DNA of 64,000 bases from Eledone cirrhosa (GCA_964016885.1 OZ024740.1:989004-1053003), one strand, 5' to 3'; counted from the stretch's first letter, positions 20,380 through 31,857 are shown. Notes: generated by a model from the sequence alone, not told the origin. Numbers and translations: made by a program.

Positions 20380-20458
20380 AACATGCTTGAATTTTCTATC
20401 CTCTGCTTCCCTCCTAGCTAAGTATACTTGTCGCCTAGCTTCCCTCTTGGTCTCTATG

Positions 20459-21260
20459 TAATGTACCCTGCTCTATGTAATGTGGTGTATATATATAATG
20501 TTCTGTGTAATGTACACCCTCTATATAATGTGGTGTATATAGTAGTTGTGACAATATTCTATATACATATGTACACACACATTGACAAACATCATCATAA
20601 TCATCATCATCATCAACGTTTAACGTCCGTGTTCCACGCTTGCATGGGTTTGGACAGGGGTATTCCCACTTGAGGCAAGAGTGATTGTCTTGCTCGCATA
20701 GGACAGTCTGGCAGGTTTTCTACAGTTGGATGCCCTTCCTAACACCAACCACATTTACAGTGTGGGTCTGGGAGGTTTTTACCGTGTTGCCTACACGGCC
20801 ACATTACAGTGTGGACTGTGTGTTTTTTTGTCGTGACACCTACACGATCTCATTTGTTTCGGCCTGGATGGCGCGGCACCAACATAACTTTACATAGAAC
20901 GGGGTGGTGTGGATGTGGTGGGACGGGGTGTATTTTGTTAGAGATGCCTACTGGCTGTAGTAGGTTTTACTATGTATTTAGGTAAGGCGGGTCTTCTCTG
21001 TTACTGAGTACCGCCAAAGGTCTCGGTCCAGTGACATTGTCTAACATGTATATACATATAGAAGGGTCGGATGAGGAGTTCATAGGCTGCCCAAGTTACT
21101 CTCATGGAATGAGACAATGTATACACACACACATATATACTATATATATGTATACAAACACATATATTTTATAGTGAAGTCATACATCATATTGTAATAT
21201 CATGTTTTCAATTTTCATTGTGTCCTTAAGCAAGACACATCATTCCACATGTTTTTGTTT
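20459..21260. repeat. R-block copy 2, interrupted by LINE copy D
   Basis: The left part holds TGTGGTGTATATAGTAGTTG. The right part holds GAAGGGTCGGATGAGGAGTT and CATGGAATGAGACAATGTAT. The intact order is at 7530-7740 and, inverted, at 44100-44290. The right end merges into the Z2 5' flank. Confidence 0.75.
20590..21044 (-). mobile_element. LINE copy D: 3' fragment with AACAT target duplication
   Basis: A reversed 3' UTR (CATCATCATCAACGTTTAAC to TTTCTACAGTTGGATGCCC and CTACTGGCTGTAGTAGGTTT), ending just inside the coding region (CCAGTGACATTGTC). The flanks read GACAAACAT before and AACATGTATATAC after. The uninterrupted sequence at 44200-44230 gives GACAAACATGTATATAC in reverse complement. 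Confidence 0.85.
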
Positions 21261-21427
21261 TTCATCTCCGTTTTTTAAATGTTTTATTACCTTTAATAAT
21301 GTGTTTTGTTTTAATACGAACAGTTATGTAAAATTAATAATAGAACTAGCATATTAATTGAACGTGGTAAGTAACATAACGGAAGTTGTTTAAATGTATT
21401 AAATTATGTAGGGGACTTTTAAGTCAT

Positions 21428-21439
21428 GACACCGGTGTC
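21428..21439. promoter_or_regulatory. GACACCGGTGTC palindrome, flank copy 1 of Z2
   Basis: Identical to 9396-9407 and embedded in the same conserved context (AAGTCAT before, AACTAGACAGTGTAAA after). Confidence 0.5.
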
Positions 21440-21854
21440 AACTAGACAGTGTAAAATTACCATTTACCTCATCTAATTTTATCTTTTATGGTGATTATTT
21501 CATATTAAGGTGAACGTTAATGTTTGTAAATAACATAAGGTGACTTATTTACCTTATAGTTGTTGTTTTATCACCTGTATTATTAAATATTGAAGTGGTT
21601 GTTCAACATTTTACAGGACAGGAAAATATTATTTTAATCAGAAATCAGTGAACATTTAGTTTTTACTAACTTTTCTTGACTTTATATTTGGTCTTGAAAA
21701 CTAAAGTACGTATTATTTCGTTTTCCATCACAACACAAACATTGTGAACTTTTCTATCTGAAGTGAAATATCTTGAATTATTACAACACCTACACACATA
21801 TTTCTACACACACACGTCTATTTATTTATTTCTCTCATACGTACACACTGTATG

Positions 21855-21897
<43 letters not shown>

Positions 21898-22071
21898 CAA
21901 TCTTCATCTTTTGAAATTATCGATATTAATTCTCTTGTCACCTGAACTGTCCTCAATAACAACAACTTTAACTATAGAAGATCGATTCGTCTGTTTTATG
22001 AGCTGAGGATTTTATTGTGAATAGAGCTTCTCTCACCTTAACAAAAATAAAAAATACACACACACACACAT

Positions 22072-22134
<63 letters not shown>

Positions 22135-22386
22135 CACTTGCTTTTTCTTCTTCCAAGATCAGTCTTACGCTTTCACACATCTTATTACTTTACCAACTGA
22201 ATGCTACATTTCTTAATATTTTATTACCTATAATATTGTGTTTTGTTTTATGAACAACTATGTAAAATTAATAATGTTATTTATACAAATCTGAATAAAG
22301 AACTAACATATAGATTGAACGTGTGAAGCAATATAACGGAAGTTGTTTCTGAATATATTAAATTGTGTAGGGGACATTTAAGTCAT

Positions 22387-22398
22387 GACACCGGTGTC
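22387..22398. promoter_or_regulatory. GACACCGGTGTC palindrome, flank copy 2 of Z2
   Basis: An exact repeat of the site in the second tandem flank copy. Confidence 0.5.
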
Positions 22399-22839
22399 AA
22401 CTAGACAGTGTAAATTTACCATTTATATCAGCTCCATTGTTACAACTTAAACCTCATCTAATTTTATCTTTTATGGTGATTATTTCATATTAAGGTGAAC
22501 GTTAATGTTTGTAAATAACATAAGGTGACTTATTTACCTTATAGTTGTTGTTTTATCACCTGTATTATTAAATATTGAAGTGGTTGTTCAACATTTTACA
22601 GGACAGGAAAATATTATTTTAATCAGAAATCAGTGAACATTTAGTTTTTACTAACTTTTCTTGACTTTATATTTGGTCTTGAAAACTAAAGTACGTATTA
22701 TTTCGTTTTCCATCACAACACAAACATTGTGAACTTTTCTATCTGAAGTGAAATATCTTGAATTATTACAACACCTACACACATATTTCTACACACACAC
22801 GTCTATTTATTTATTTCTCTCATACGTACACACTGTATG

Positions 22840-22882
<43 letters not shown>

Positions 22883-23056
22883 CAATCTTCATCTTTTGAA
22901 ATTATCGATATTAATTCTCTTGTCACCTGAACTGTCCTCAATAACAACAACTTTAACTATAGAAGATCGATTCGTCTGTTTTATGAGCTGAGGATTTTAT
23001 TGTGAATAGAGCTTCTCTCACCTTAACAAAAATAAAAAATACACACACACACACAT

Positions 23057-23121
<65 letters not shown>

Positions 23122-23373
23122 CACTTGCTTTTTCTTCTTCCAAGATCAGTCTTACGCTTTCACACATCTTATTACTTTACCAACTGAATGCTACATTTCT
23201 TAATATTTTATTACCTATAATATTGTGTTTTGTTTTATGAACAACTATGTAAAATTAATAATGTTATTTATACAAATCTGAATAAAGAACTAACATATAG
23301 ATTGAACGTGTGAAGCAATATAACGGAAGTTGTTTCTGAATATATTAAATTGTGTAGGGGACATTTAAGTCAT

Positions 23374-23385
23374 GACACCGGTGTC
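23374..23385. promoter_or_regulatory. GACACCGGTGTC palindrome, flank copy 3, nearest to Z2
   Basis: An exact repeat of the site in the third flank copy, about 875 bp upstream of the Z2 start codon. Confidence 0.5.
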
Positions 23386-24259
23386 AACTAGACAGTGTAA
23401 ATTTACCATTTATATCAGCTCCATTGTTACAACTTAAACCTCATCTAATTTTATCTTTTATGGTGATTATTTCATATTAAGGTGGACGTTAATGTTTATA
23501 AATAACATAAGGTGACTTATTTACCTTATAGTTGTTGTTTTATCACCTGTATTGTTAAATATTGAAGTGGTTGTTCAACATTTTACAGAACAGGAAAATA
23601 TTATTTTAATCAGAAATCAGTGAACATTTAGTTTTTACTAACTTTTCTTGACTTTATATTTGGTCTTGAAAACTAAAGTACGTATTATTTCGTTTTCCAT
23701 CACAACACAAACATTGTGAACTTTTCTATCTGAAGTGAAATATCTTGATTTATTACAACACCTACACACATATTTCTACACACAGCTATTTATTTCTCTC
23801 TCTCATACTTACACACTCTATGTCTGTATATATATTAACCTTCATCTTTTGAAATTATTGATATTAATTCTTTTGTTACCTGAACTGTCCTCAATAACAA
23901 GAACCTTAACTATAGAAGATCGATTCGTCTGTTTTATGAGCTGAGGATTTTATTGTGAATAGAGCTTCTCTCACCTTAACAAAAATAATAGTGGTATATT
24001 CGACAATAATCACACACACATATATATGAGCACTTGCCTTTTCTTCATCCAAGATCAGTCTTACGCTGACATATGTCTTATTACTCGTACCAACTAAATG
24101 CTACATTACAACTTTGTAGAAGAAGAAAGCCGAGTTCTGCAGTCTTTTATGGACACTCTGTATATTAGACTACATGGCATCATATTAACGATATCTACAT
24201 TTCTTAATTATCTCTAGAAGTGGTAAGAATCCTTTATGTAAAGATCTCTAGCTAGAAAT

Positions 24260-25105
24260 ATGTCTGAATATAGCTGTGAGATTTGTAGGAAAACTTTCTC
24301 TTCAAAACTGAAACTATCCTCACATGGGAAAATACACACTGGAGAAAAACCCTTCCCTTGTGAAATATGTGGGAAATCTTTTACTTATAATTCCAATCTT
24401 GTCGTCCACATACGGAGTCACACTGGAGAAAAACCCTTCCACTGTGAAATATGTGGGAAATCTTTTGTCTTGAACACTGCTTTAAAAAGGCATATAAGAA
24501 CACACACTGGAGAAAAACCTTTTGCATGTGAAATATGTGGGAAATCTTTTTCTCAAGATTCTCATCTTGTAGATCACAAAAGAGTACACACAGGAGAAAA
24601 ACCTTATTCATGTGAAATATGTGGGAAATCTTTTTCTAATAGTTCTCATCTTGTATATCACAAAAGAATACACACAGGTGAAAAACCTTATTCATGTGAA
24701 ATATGTGGGAAATCTTTTTCTAGTAATTCTATTCTTGTACAGCACAAAAGAATACACACAGGAGAAAGGCCTTATTCATGTGAAATATGTGGGAAATCTT
24801 TTTCTCAGAGTTATCATCGTGTACGTCACCAAAGGTCACACACTGGTGAAAAACCCTTCCATTGTGAAATATGTAGGAAATCTTTTTCTTGTAGTTCTCA
24901 TCTTGTAAATCACAAAAGAATACACACTGGTGAAAAACCCTTCCATTGTGAAATATGTGGGAAATCTTTTTCTCGGAGTTCTCCTCTTGAACGTCACAAA
25001 AGAATACATACTGGTGAAAAACCTTATTCATGTGAAATATGTGGGAAATCTTTCTCTCAGAATTCTTCACTGGTTGTTCACCTACGTAGTCAACACTTGC
25101 GATAA
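24260..25105 (+). CDS. Z2: C2H2 zinc-finger protein with ten intact fingers
   Basis: A single-exon frame of 281 residues made almost wholly of ten C2H2 fingers at 28-residue period. The first is CEICRKTFSSKLKLSSHGKIH (Cys 6 and 9, His 22 and 26) and the last ends HLRSQH. Linkers are TGEKP throughout except TGERP once. By family knowledge such arrays bind DNA in the nucleus. No effector domain (KRAB, BTB, SET) is visible. Helix-position residues differ between fingers (for example TYNSNL, VLNTAL, SQDSHL, SQSYHR, SRSSPL), as expected if specificity has diversified. It is the best-preserved member here and has triplicated 5' flanks. Large C2H2 expansions of this form are described for octopus genomes. 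Confidence 0.95.
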   Translation: MSEYSCEICRKTFSSKLKLSSHGKIHTGEKPFPCEICGKSFTYNSNLVVHIRSHTGEKPFHCEICGKSFVLNTALKRHIRTHTGEKPFACEICGKSFSQDSHLVDHKRVHTGEKPYSCEICGKSFSNSSHLVYHKRIHTGEKPYSCEICGKSFSSNSILVQHKRIHTGERPYSCEICGKSFSQSYHRVRHQRSHTGEKPFHCEICRKSFSCSSHLVNHKRIHTGEKPFHCEICGKSFSRSSPLERHKRIHTGEKPYSCEICGKSFSQNSSLVVHLRSQHLR

Positions 25106-25970
25106 ACCCCATCACTGTGAAATGTGAAACACACAAATATACAGACACACTCTGGACGGAAGTATATGAAATGTGAAGCTTTGGAAATCCTTATCTTATA
25201 CTTATCATCATCACTGTTTTACGTCCATTCTTTCACGCTAGCATAAGTTAGACGGGTTGTCCTGTTGTGAGCAATGCCAGGTCAGGGAACTGATTTTGGC
25301 TTGATTTCTACAGTTGGATGCCCTTCCTAACAAAACCTCATTTACAGTGAGTGCTGGGTGTTTTTTCTCCCATGGTACCTACACGACTACTTTACAGTGT
25401 GGCCTGGGTGATTTTTTGTCGTGATACCTCCATGACCATTTTTGGGGAGATATTGTCTATATGCTTCAGCTTCGGCTTGTACCCGTGTGAAGTCGGGTAT
25501 TCTGTATTACTGCATGACGCCAGAGATCACGGTCCTGTGTCATTGTATTTGAGAGGCGCAATTGGGCAAGGTCAGCTTTTATCACCTCATCCCAGGTCTT
25601 CTTGGTTCTCCCCACTCCATGGCTTACATCGACTTTTAGTGCTCTGCACCTGTTAGTGCAGTTGTCATCCTTCATACGCATCTATGTACATATATATATA
25701 TATTTATATATATATATATTCCTCAATCAAACGAAATGTACTGCCATATATCGAAGATTACCACAAAAACTAGGGACCGGAGGACAAGACATACCAGACA
25801 TTCCTACCAAAGAATGGATGTCCTGATGGGTTGGCTCCTGTGGTGGATACCTAAACATAGTAAGACCCTAGTGGGATGACTGAAATTGACCTACATAGAT
25901 CAGATGTCTAAGGTTGTTCAGCTGGGGATTAATGATCTCAAGAATGCCACGAAATAATAATATATATTGA
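25106..25970 (+). repeat. Zinc-finger 3' flank, module 2, with LINE copy J
   Basis: The flank (CATCACTGTGAAATGTGAAAC, later GGTTGGCTCCTGTGGTGGAT and GACCCTAGTGGGATGACTGA) is interrupted at about 25205-25685 by a LINE. Confidence 0.75.
25205..25685 (-). mobile_element. LINE copy J: diverged 3' end
   Basis: From a TCATCATCACTGTTTTACGT motif to the C-terminal coding end, which reads HGVGRTKKTWDEVIKAD on the minus strand, near 25600. It lies at the same relative place in the 3' flank as copy H does behind Z1. The two copies diverge, so either the insertion preceded duplication or the site was hit twice. Confidence 0.8.
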
Positions 25971-26582
25971 TGAACATTTATTATTCTCCTTCTCTGGAAG
26001 AAATCATCTGTTCCAACCTGGTGAGTGAAGGGCTCCACCAAGCTTCAAATGTCCACAGTGACACCCCTATGACTCCATCAGTGCAAGAAAAACAAAACAA
26101 GATTGATGTGTTTATATGTGATTATGACTTTTTTTTAGAAATAATTCACATTTGAAAATACTTTACAATTTTCTTCTCTTGCCAAACAAAGGTTTGGTAG
26201 GACCCTTCAGTTGTGTCAAAGACATGACAACCTCTTTAGTACTGGTGCCACAATAAAATACACTCAGTAGAATGTGGGACCATATGTAAGAGAGATGTGG
26301 TCTCCCACTGCACCCTGGTTTGTAAAGACCTGTCCCACCCTTGCTGGCAGGGAAAGTAGACATTAAATGATGTCATTGGTGTCCAGCTGCTTCAGCTATT
26401 CCCTTGGACAACATTATATATAATGTGTATGTAGTATATATATTGTCTATATGTAGCATATACTCTATATATATATGCAGTATTTATATATAGTGTATAT
26501 ATTGTGTAAATGTAGCACACACTATATATATATTATTTATATGTATAGTGTATATTTTGTGTATCATCATTATATCTACTAT
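25971..26582 (+). repeat. Extended module flank, shortened copy, with microsatellites
   Basis: CTTCTCTGGAAGAAATCATC, GTGTCAAAGACATGACAACC and ACTCAGTAGAATGTGGGACC recur at 43010-43500 and inverted at 55550-56040. About 100 bp present at 43140-43260 is missing here. TA-rich sequence fills 26400-26565. No gene. Confidence 0.65.
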
Positions 26583-26766
26583 GGCGGTGGATTGGCAGTA
26601 TCGGTAGAGGGTTGGACGCCATGCTTTCCAGCATAGTTACGTCCCTTTACAATCTGAGTTCAAATCCCGCCGAGGTTGACTTTGCCTTTCATCCTTACGG
26701 GGTCGATAAAATAAAGTACCAGTAATGCACTGGGTAATTGCTGGCCTTGTGCCTAAAGTAGAAACA
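26583..26766 (+). mobile_element. tRNA-derived SINE (type 2), complete, 14-bp target duplication
   Basis: The head GGCGGTGGATTGGCAGTATC, then GGTAGAGGGTTGGACGC, and GAGTTCAAATCCCGCC correspond to Pol III A and B boxes. The body has CTTTCATCCTTACGGGGTCG and the end GCCTTGTGCCTAAAGTAGAA. ATTATATCTACTAT flanks it (26569-26582 and 26767-26780). The family resembles SINEs known from octopus and squid. Confidence 0.93.
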
Positions 26767-26780
26767 ATTATATCTACTAT

Positions 26781-27049
26781 TCCATGCTTGCAACAGTTGA
26801 ATACGTCCTCAGCATGGCATCTCTCCACTAGATGCGTTCCTTCGTCATCTCCTCTTCCAGTTTTATCGATTTTAGTTTGGCTCTCACAACATTTGCCCCT
26901 GACTTTCTTGGTCGTCCTCTACTATGGTTTCCTTCCTTCCATAGTTTCTGTAGGGTGGGGCTGAATCACAGCTCAGATTGGAATATAGTGTCTGTCCCTT
27001 TCCCTCTCCCATTAGTTACATTGCTTGATTCCTTTTTCTTCTTTTCGTT
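26781..27049 (-). pseudogene. Decayed LINE 3' fragment plus module boundary
   Basis: 26781-26940 matches, in reverse, the decayed LINE end at 55050-55220 (CATGGCATCTCTCCACTAGA, TCTTGGTCGTCCTCTACTAT). Then GTAGGGTGGGGCTGAATCAC, the boundary sequence before zinc-finger 5' flanks, begins. Confidence 0.6.
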
Positions 27050-27429
27050 TCCATTTCTTAAATATTTTATTACCTTTAATAATGTATTTTGGTTTAATAT
27101 GAGCAGTTATATAAAATTCCGAATGTTATTTACACAAATCTGAATAAAGAACTAGCATATTGATTGAAGGTGTGAATTAATATAAGTGAAGTTGTTTCTG
27201 AATGTATTAAATTATGTAGGGGACTTTTAAGTCATGTCACCATCCGGAAAAGGAAACACAGTCAACGACATCACGTACCTGCCATCTTAATTATAACTTT
27301 AATTAATCTAATTATATTTTATGTTGTAATTATCTCATGTTAAAGTGAAAGTTAATATTATGTAGATAACAGAGTGAGCTACATGTTTCAAGGTAGGTGT
27401 TCCTACATGATTAAATATTTCATTTCATG

Positions 27430-27690
27430 TGAGAAATCTTTTACAGATAGTTTGGTACTTAATAAACATATATGTCTTCAGACTGGAGGAAAGAAACTTC
27501 CAGTGTGAAACATGTTGGACATCTTTTATTCAGAATTCTACTCGTGTAGGCCATATATTCAGACTGCAGAAAAAGGACCTTCCCCTGTGAAATTTGTGGG
27601 AAATATTTTGTGACTAACAGTAACTTAGAAACACACACACTGGTGATAAAACTATTTAACTGTGAACCCTGAGATACCCTTCCTTTTACC
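27430..27690 (+). pseudogene. C2H2 zinc-finger pseudogene, arm 1
   Basis: Finger-like DNA in shifting frames: a GAGAAATCTTTTACAGATAG finger core, TTCAGACTGGAGGAAAGAAA linker, CAGTGTGAAACATGTTGGAC, then CCCTGTGAAATTTGTGGGAA and a GACTAACAGTAACTTAGAA helix region. In-frame stops and frameshifts break every finger. The inverted partner is at 53760-53985. Confidence 0.75.
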
Positions 27691-28665
27691 AGTCTAAACT
27701 TATTGTCCACCAACATCAAAAATGTAACCATAACAGTTCTACAGACTCCATTTGTTAAATATGTTTTTAACTGGAATCAAAATCCTTTGCATGTCTAATT
27801 TTTGTCTTCCTAAATTCATTTTTAATGATGTAAATGCAAAATTCTTTTTTTATTTTTTTATTTGTTTGCAACAGCTAAAATTCCCTGTTGTAATGTGTAA
27901 TTGAGAGACCCTCTATCACCTGAGGTAATGATATGTCTTGTCTCTATCACCTGAACTAATGCTGTGTCTTGTCTCAGATATGTTAGAGGTTAACACCAAC
28001 ATTCCCTGTTGTGGTGTGTAATTGAGAGACTCTATCACCTGAACTAATGCTGTGAGTGCCTTGTCTCAGAAATATTAGAAAGCAGCACCAACATTATCAC
28101 ATATTAAACTCATATTGTATGTCATTTAACAAGTGCTGCGTTATTGTTCAATTATTTAATGACAGCCAATCATATCACAATCATGTGTTTCAAGTGTGCT
28201 CATATTTTTGCCTATTATACTTCAGCTTAACTGGGGTACACAATTTTATCCAACAGGTTTGAAGTACAGCCTGACAGCTCCAGGAGTACACTATTATTTC
28301 TGTTGCCATGGAATTACATTCAGTGTTGTTGTTACATCCTCACTTTAGTTCTACAGTTCAACATTTCTTCATTTCAACATTTCTACAGCTTATTGTGTTG
28401 AAATAGACATTTACAAATAACTGTTCCTAGTTCAATTTCTTACACATTTAATTGAAGGAGTGTATATGTCTTTTCCTGGTTTTTATATTCTTTCTTTTTA
28501 GCATAAATCATTTATTAGGTTTTCATAACATATTAAATAAACTATATTTATCTCCTGAAATTCAATTTATTTTTTGTTAAGTAAAGAGTTACATTTGAGG
28601 AATTTGTCCAGTCTGTGATTCCATACTTTTGTTAATTTCCCATCTAAATATCTGTTATGAACACC

Positions 28666-29578
28666 ATCATCATCATCATCATCACCGTTTTACGTCCGTT
28701 CTTCCACGCTAGCATGGGTTAGACGGGTTGTCCTGTTGTGGGCAGTGTCTGGTCGGCTGACCATGCCTTGCTCATACAGGAACTGATCTGGCTTGATTTC
28801 TACAGCTGGATGCCCTTCCTAACACCAACCTCATTTACAGTGAGTGCTGGGTGCTTTTTCGTGGCGCCTACACGTCCACTTTACAGTGTGGGCTGGGTAC
28901 TTTTTTGCCGTGGCAGCTCCACGACCACCTTGCGGTGGGGGGGGGGGGGGGGGAGCATATTGTTTATATGCTTCAGCATGTACCCATGGGAGGTCGGGTA
29001 CCCTGTATTACTGCGTGACGCCAGAAGTCACGGTTGTGTGTCATTGACTTTGAGAGGTGTAGTTGGGTAAGGTCGGCTTTTATCACCTCATCCCAAGTCA
29101 TCTTGGGTCTCCCCACTCCGCGGTTTCCATCAACTTCTAGTGCTCTGCACCTTTTTATGCAGCTGTCATCCTTCATACGCATCACATGTCCATACCAGCG
29201 TAACCGCCTCTCCTGCACGCAGCATTTGATTCCTCTTATGCTCAGTCTCTCTCTCAATTCATTTATGCTTTGTCGTTCACGTATATTACTGTTACACATC
29301 CATCGGAGCATGCAGGCTTCGTTTCTCTCTAATCTACGTAAGTCTTCCACCTTCAGCGCCCAGGTCTCACTACCATGCAACATCGCTGTTCGGATACACG
29401 CATCATACAGTCTGCCTTTCATTCTGAGGGAGAAGCCTTTTGCAGCTAGCAGTGGTAGTAGTTCCCTAAACTTCTTCCATCCCGTTCTTACCCTAGTTAT
29501 TGTACTTTCTGAGCACCCACCTCCGTTGCTAATTCGGTCACCTAGGTAGCAGAAGCTGTCTACTGTTTCTACAGGGCC
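28666..29578 (-). mobile_element. LINE copy G: 3' end inserted in arm 1 only
   Basis: From CATCATCATCATCACCG at 28670 to CTACTGTTTCTACAGGGCCC at 29575. The empty site survives in arm 2 at about 51565-51580 (CATATGGTGTTCTTAACAG). The C-terminal frame is 29422-28973 (149 residues: LYDACIRTAMLHGSETWAL, RRLRWYGHVMRMKDDSCIK). A run of about 17 G lies near 28936-28953. Confidence 0.9.
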
Positions 29579-29889
29579 CTACCATATGTAATGATATCTT
29601 GAAAGTAGTTAGAATAAATCAAACAAACACTTCATTGGTATTTGAAATGTTTAAAATTCTATTGGATGTTGTTGGTTTTAAAACTTGTGAGGCCCCAGAG
29701 GTTTTAATGGCTACTTCAACACATCTCCCTCACTGTCCTCCAGGTTAACCCTTTCTCCATTCTGTCCTTAGCCAGGAGCATGAGGCAACTGGTACCTGGG
29801 TTTCTGCAGGTCAGAGAGAATTTTGAGACACTGTCTTGGCTGGTATCATTGGGGTAGTGATAGTATAGGTTACTGAGTGTTGTTAGACA

Positions 29890-30115
29890 CAGTAAATAAT
29901 GGCATTTGATGTAGGCACAGGCCCAATAGCATTGGGGGTGGGGAAAGTTAAATCAACCTCAGTGCATTACTAGTACTTTATTTTATCAACCATGTATGGA
30001 TGAAAGGTAAAGCTACCCTCCACAAGATTTGAACTCAGAACGTAACAGGACATAACTATATGATGCAAAGCTTGTTGTCTGGCGCTCTACCGATTATTGC
30101 CAATTTACAGCACTA
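29890..30115 (-). mobile_element. Old tRNA-derived SINE, arm 1 (first)
   Basis: AGTGCATTACTAGTACTTTA, GATTTGAACTCAGAACG and GGCGCTCTACCGATTATTGC match the type 2 SINE with many differences. The partner in arm 2 is at about 51200-51425. Confidence 0.75.
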
Positions 30116-30189
30116 GTCACACTAAATAAAAGTGCTTTGGGAAATTTGAAGTAACAAACTTGTTAAATCTCTATTGATTTGTAAATTAG

Positions 30190-30395
30190 GCTCAAGACCA
30201 CCAATTTTTGGGGAAGGACAAAGTTTATTAAATCAACAGTAGTACATATAATATATTTTATCTAGCCTAGAAAAATGAAATATAAAATTTACCTCAGTGG
30301 GATTTGAACTCAGAATGTTAAGAACCAGGACAAATACTGCAATGGTAGGTTATCTGACACTCTACCAATTCTGTCATTCTACCATCTTTGTTTAA
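30190..30395 (-). mobile_element. Old tRNA-derived SINE, arm 1 (second)
   Basis: Diverged copy with GGGATTTGAACTCAGAATGT and CTGACACTCTACCAATTCTG. The partner in arm 2 is at about 50940-51150. Confidence 0.7.
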
Positions 30396-30610
30396 ATCTA
30401 TATTAAAGTAAATGTAGAATATATTTGTCCTTCTACCGTTTGAAATTCTACTGAAATCATCTCAGGACAACACAGTAGTGTTTCAATAAAGCTGTTATTT
30501 ATTAAATCATTTATTTAAACCGTCCGTATCCGGCCAGAATTCTCTTACATTTTCTGTTCTAACTGGCCCTAATAAGCTGCTCATGCTGATGTTAAGGTAT
30601 TGTTCCCAAA

Positions 30611-31245
30611 ATAAATAATTTTAAAATCTCACAGATTCAATATTTTGTGAGATAATTATGTTTACTGCGAAAATATAATAGTAAATATAGAGTAACGTTA
30701 ATGATAAAGGGTTAACGAAAAATAGAAGAAAACCAGATGTTACTGGATTCAGTGTTTAGTGCTAAGGGAGACAACACCATCTAGCTTAAATTAAGTCCCA
30801 GGTTAGTATGATCAAGTAAACTTATAATTAAAGGTTTTCCTGCTGTGAGAATAAACTATAATGGCATATATATGTGTGTGTATATATATATATAATATTA
30901 GTAATAAACAGACGATATATACTTTATATCATCTCTATTTATTTCATTATATATATTTCGAAGATGCAAAGTTTTATGTATAACAGGAAGCAAAACATGT
31001 TCTCCTTAGAGAAAATACATAGAAAATGTATAATTTTTTCCTGATATGTTGGTAGACAAACGAACTGGACAGATCGGTAACCATCAGGTATATATATATA
31101 TAAATGAAAAGTATAGAAAATATTGTAGCAAAAAGCCAATATATATATATGTCTATATACTCAAATAATGAATCAAAACACATCAAATATGTTTAGAATT
31201 TTGTGTTTCTCAATAAGCAAACTCAATAGACTTTATCTAGAGCCA
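30611..31245. other. AT-rich region with a possible Penelope scrap
   Basis: At 30930-30962 ATTTATTTCATTATATATAT plus TTTCG matches the pseudo-LTR arm. Otherwise there is no recognisable gene or repeat. Confidence 0.5.
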
Positions 31246-31440
31246 TAACAACCAATTACAAAGATATATATATATATAGAGAGAGAGACATAACAACCAA
31301 ATACAAAGATATATGTATATATATATATATATATAGAGAGAGAGATATAACAACCAAATACAAAGATATATGTATATATATATATAGAGAGAGAGAGAGA
31401 TATAACAACCAAATACAAAGATATATGTATAGAGAGAGAA
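31246..31440. repeat. ~50-60-bp tandem repeat, four units
   Basis: Each unit reads ATAACAACCAAATACAAAG, ATATATGTATATATAT and GAGAGAGAGA, with variable TA and GA runs. Confidence 0.85.
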
Positions 31441-31497
31441 AGACCCATATATCATATTTTATACGATATTTGGCTCTTTCTCTCTCTGTATATATAA

Positions 31498-31537
31498 CCA
31501 AGTGAAAAGATATATGTATATATCTTTTCACTTGGTT
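31498..31537. repeat. 18-bp inverted repeat beside SINE S2
   Basis: ACCAAGTGAAAAGATATA, loop TGTA, TATATCTTTTCACTTGGT. A perfect hairpin directly abutting the SINE tail. Confidence 0.8.
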
Positions 31538-31857
31538 CATCATCATCATCATCATTTCATTTTATGTCCGCTTTTTCCCTGCTTGCAAGGGTGGGACGAG
31601 AACTGATGCTGGCTTGATTTCTACAGCTGGATGCCCTTCCTAACACCAACCTCATTTACAGTGAGTGCTGGGTGCTTTTTTGCAGTGGAATGATAGGGAC
31701 CCTGTCCCTATCATCTCATTTCTACAGCTGAGTAAACTGGAGCAATGTGAAATAAAGTGTCTTGCTCAAGGAAACAACACATCACCCGGTCTGAGAATTG
31801 AACTCACAACCTTTCGATTGCAAGGCCAATGCTCTAACCACTAAGCCATGTGCCTCC
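31538..31857 (-). mobile_element. SINE S2: tRNA-derived SINE with LINE-type tail
   Basis: On the minus strand the head reads GGAGGCACATGGCTTAGTGG (A box) and GGTTGTGAGTTCAATTCTCA (B box), then TGAGCAAGACACTTTATTTC. The 3' part (GGAAGGGCATCCAGCTGTAG and GATGATGATGATG) is the same as the APE-type LINE tail. Confidence 0.9.

Larger units (their letters stand above)
18193..20458 (-). mobile_element. LINE copy C: RT and 3' end, nearly intact
   Basis: The copy runs on the minus strand from 20458 to an ATGATGATGATGATGA tail at 18193. It is joined tail-first to the broken end of copy B, so C probably inserted into B or into its truncation point. It is missing the endonuclease and the first part of the protein. 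It is broken only by a 13-bp deletion near 19016, judged against copy G (GTACTTTCTGAGC absent). Confidence 0.88.
21270..24259 (+). promoter_or_regulatory. Zinc-finger module 2: 5' flank of Z2 in three tandem copies
   Basis: The ~1-kb flank seen before Z1 is repeated head to tail: about 21280-22200, 22201-23185 and 23186-24050. The first two copies are offset by exactly 985 bp and are nearly identical, including the CAACACCTACACACATATTT stretch; the third is offset by 987 and more diverged. Each has a GACACCGGTGTC palindrome and two (TA)n tracts. Only the third leads into the gene, through TCTGCAGTCTTTTATGGAC and AAGAATCCTTTATGTAAAG just before the ATG. Short frames within the copies are microsatellite translations. 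Confidence 0.75.
27050..30610. repeat. Inverted segmental duplication, arm 1
   Basis: This arm is the reverse complement of 50735-54410 in long collinear blocks. Examples are GTAGGGGACTTTTAAGTCAT, CCCTGTTGTAATGTGTAATT, TGTTGCCATGGAATTACATT, TTCAAGTGTGCTCATATTTT and AATTCTCTTACATTTTCTGT. Differences are single insertions: LINE G only in this arm; SINE and minisatellite growth only in the other. Confidence 0.9.

Noticed and set aside
18193..20458. Twin-priming inversion to explain copies B and C in opposite orientation
   Set aside because: In twin priming the inverted piece lies on the 5' side of the element; here B lies at the 3' tail of C, so separate insertion is simpler.
26583..26766. A tRNA gene from the A-box and B-box-like head
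   Set aside because: No cloverleaf with a proper acceptor stem; the sequence continues into a SINE body, has target duplications and recurs many times.
28936..28953. G-run as a G-quadruplex regulatory element
   Set aside because: A single homopolymer within a LINE 3' UTR; more likely slippage or sequencing variation.
31246..31440. Possible CRISPR-like regular repeats
   Set aside because: Units are adjacent, contain microsatellites and have no unique spacers; the genome is eukaryotic.
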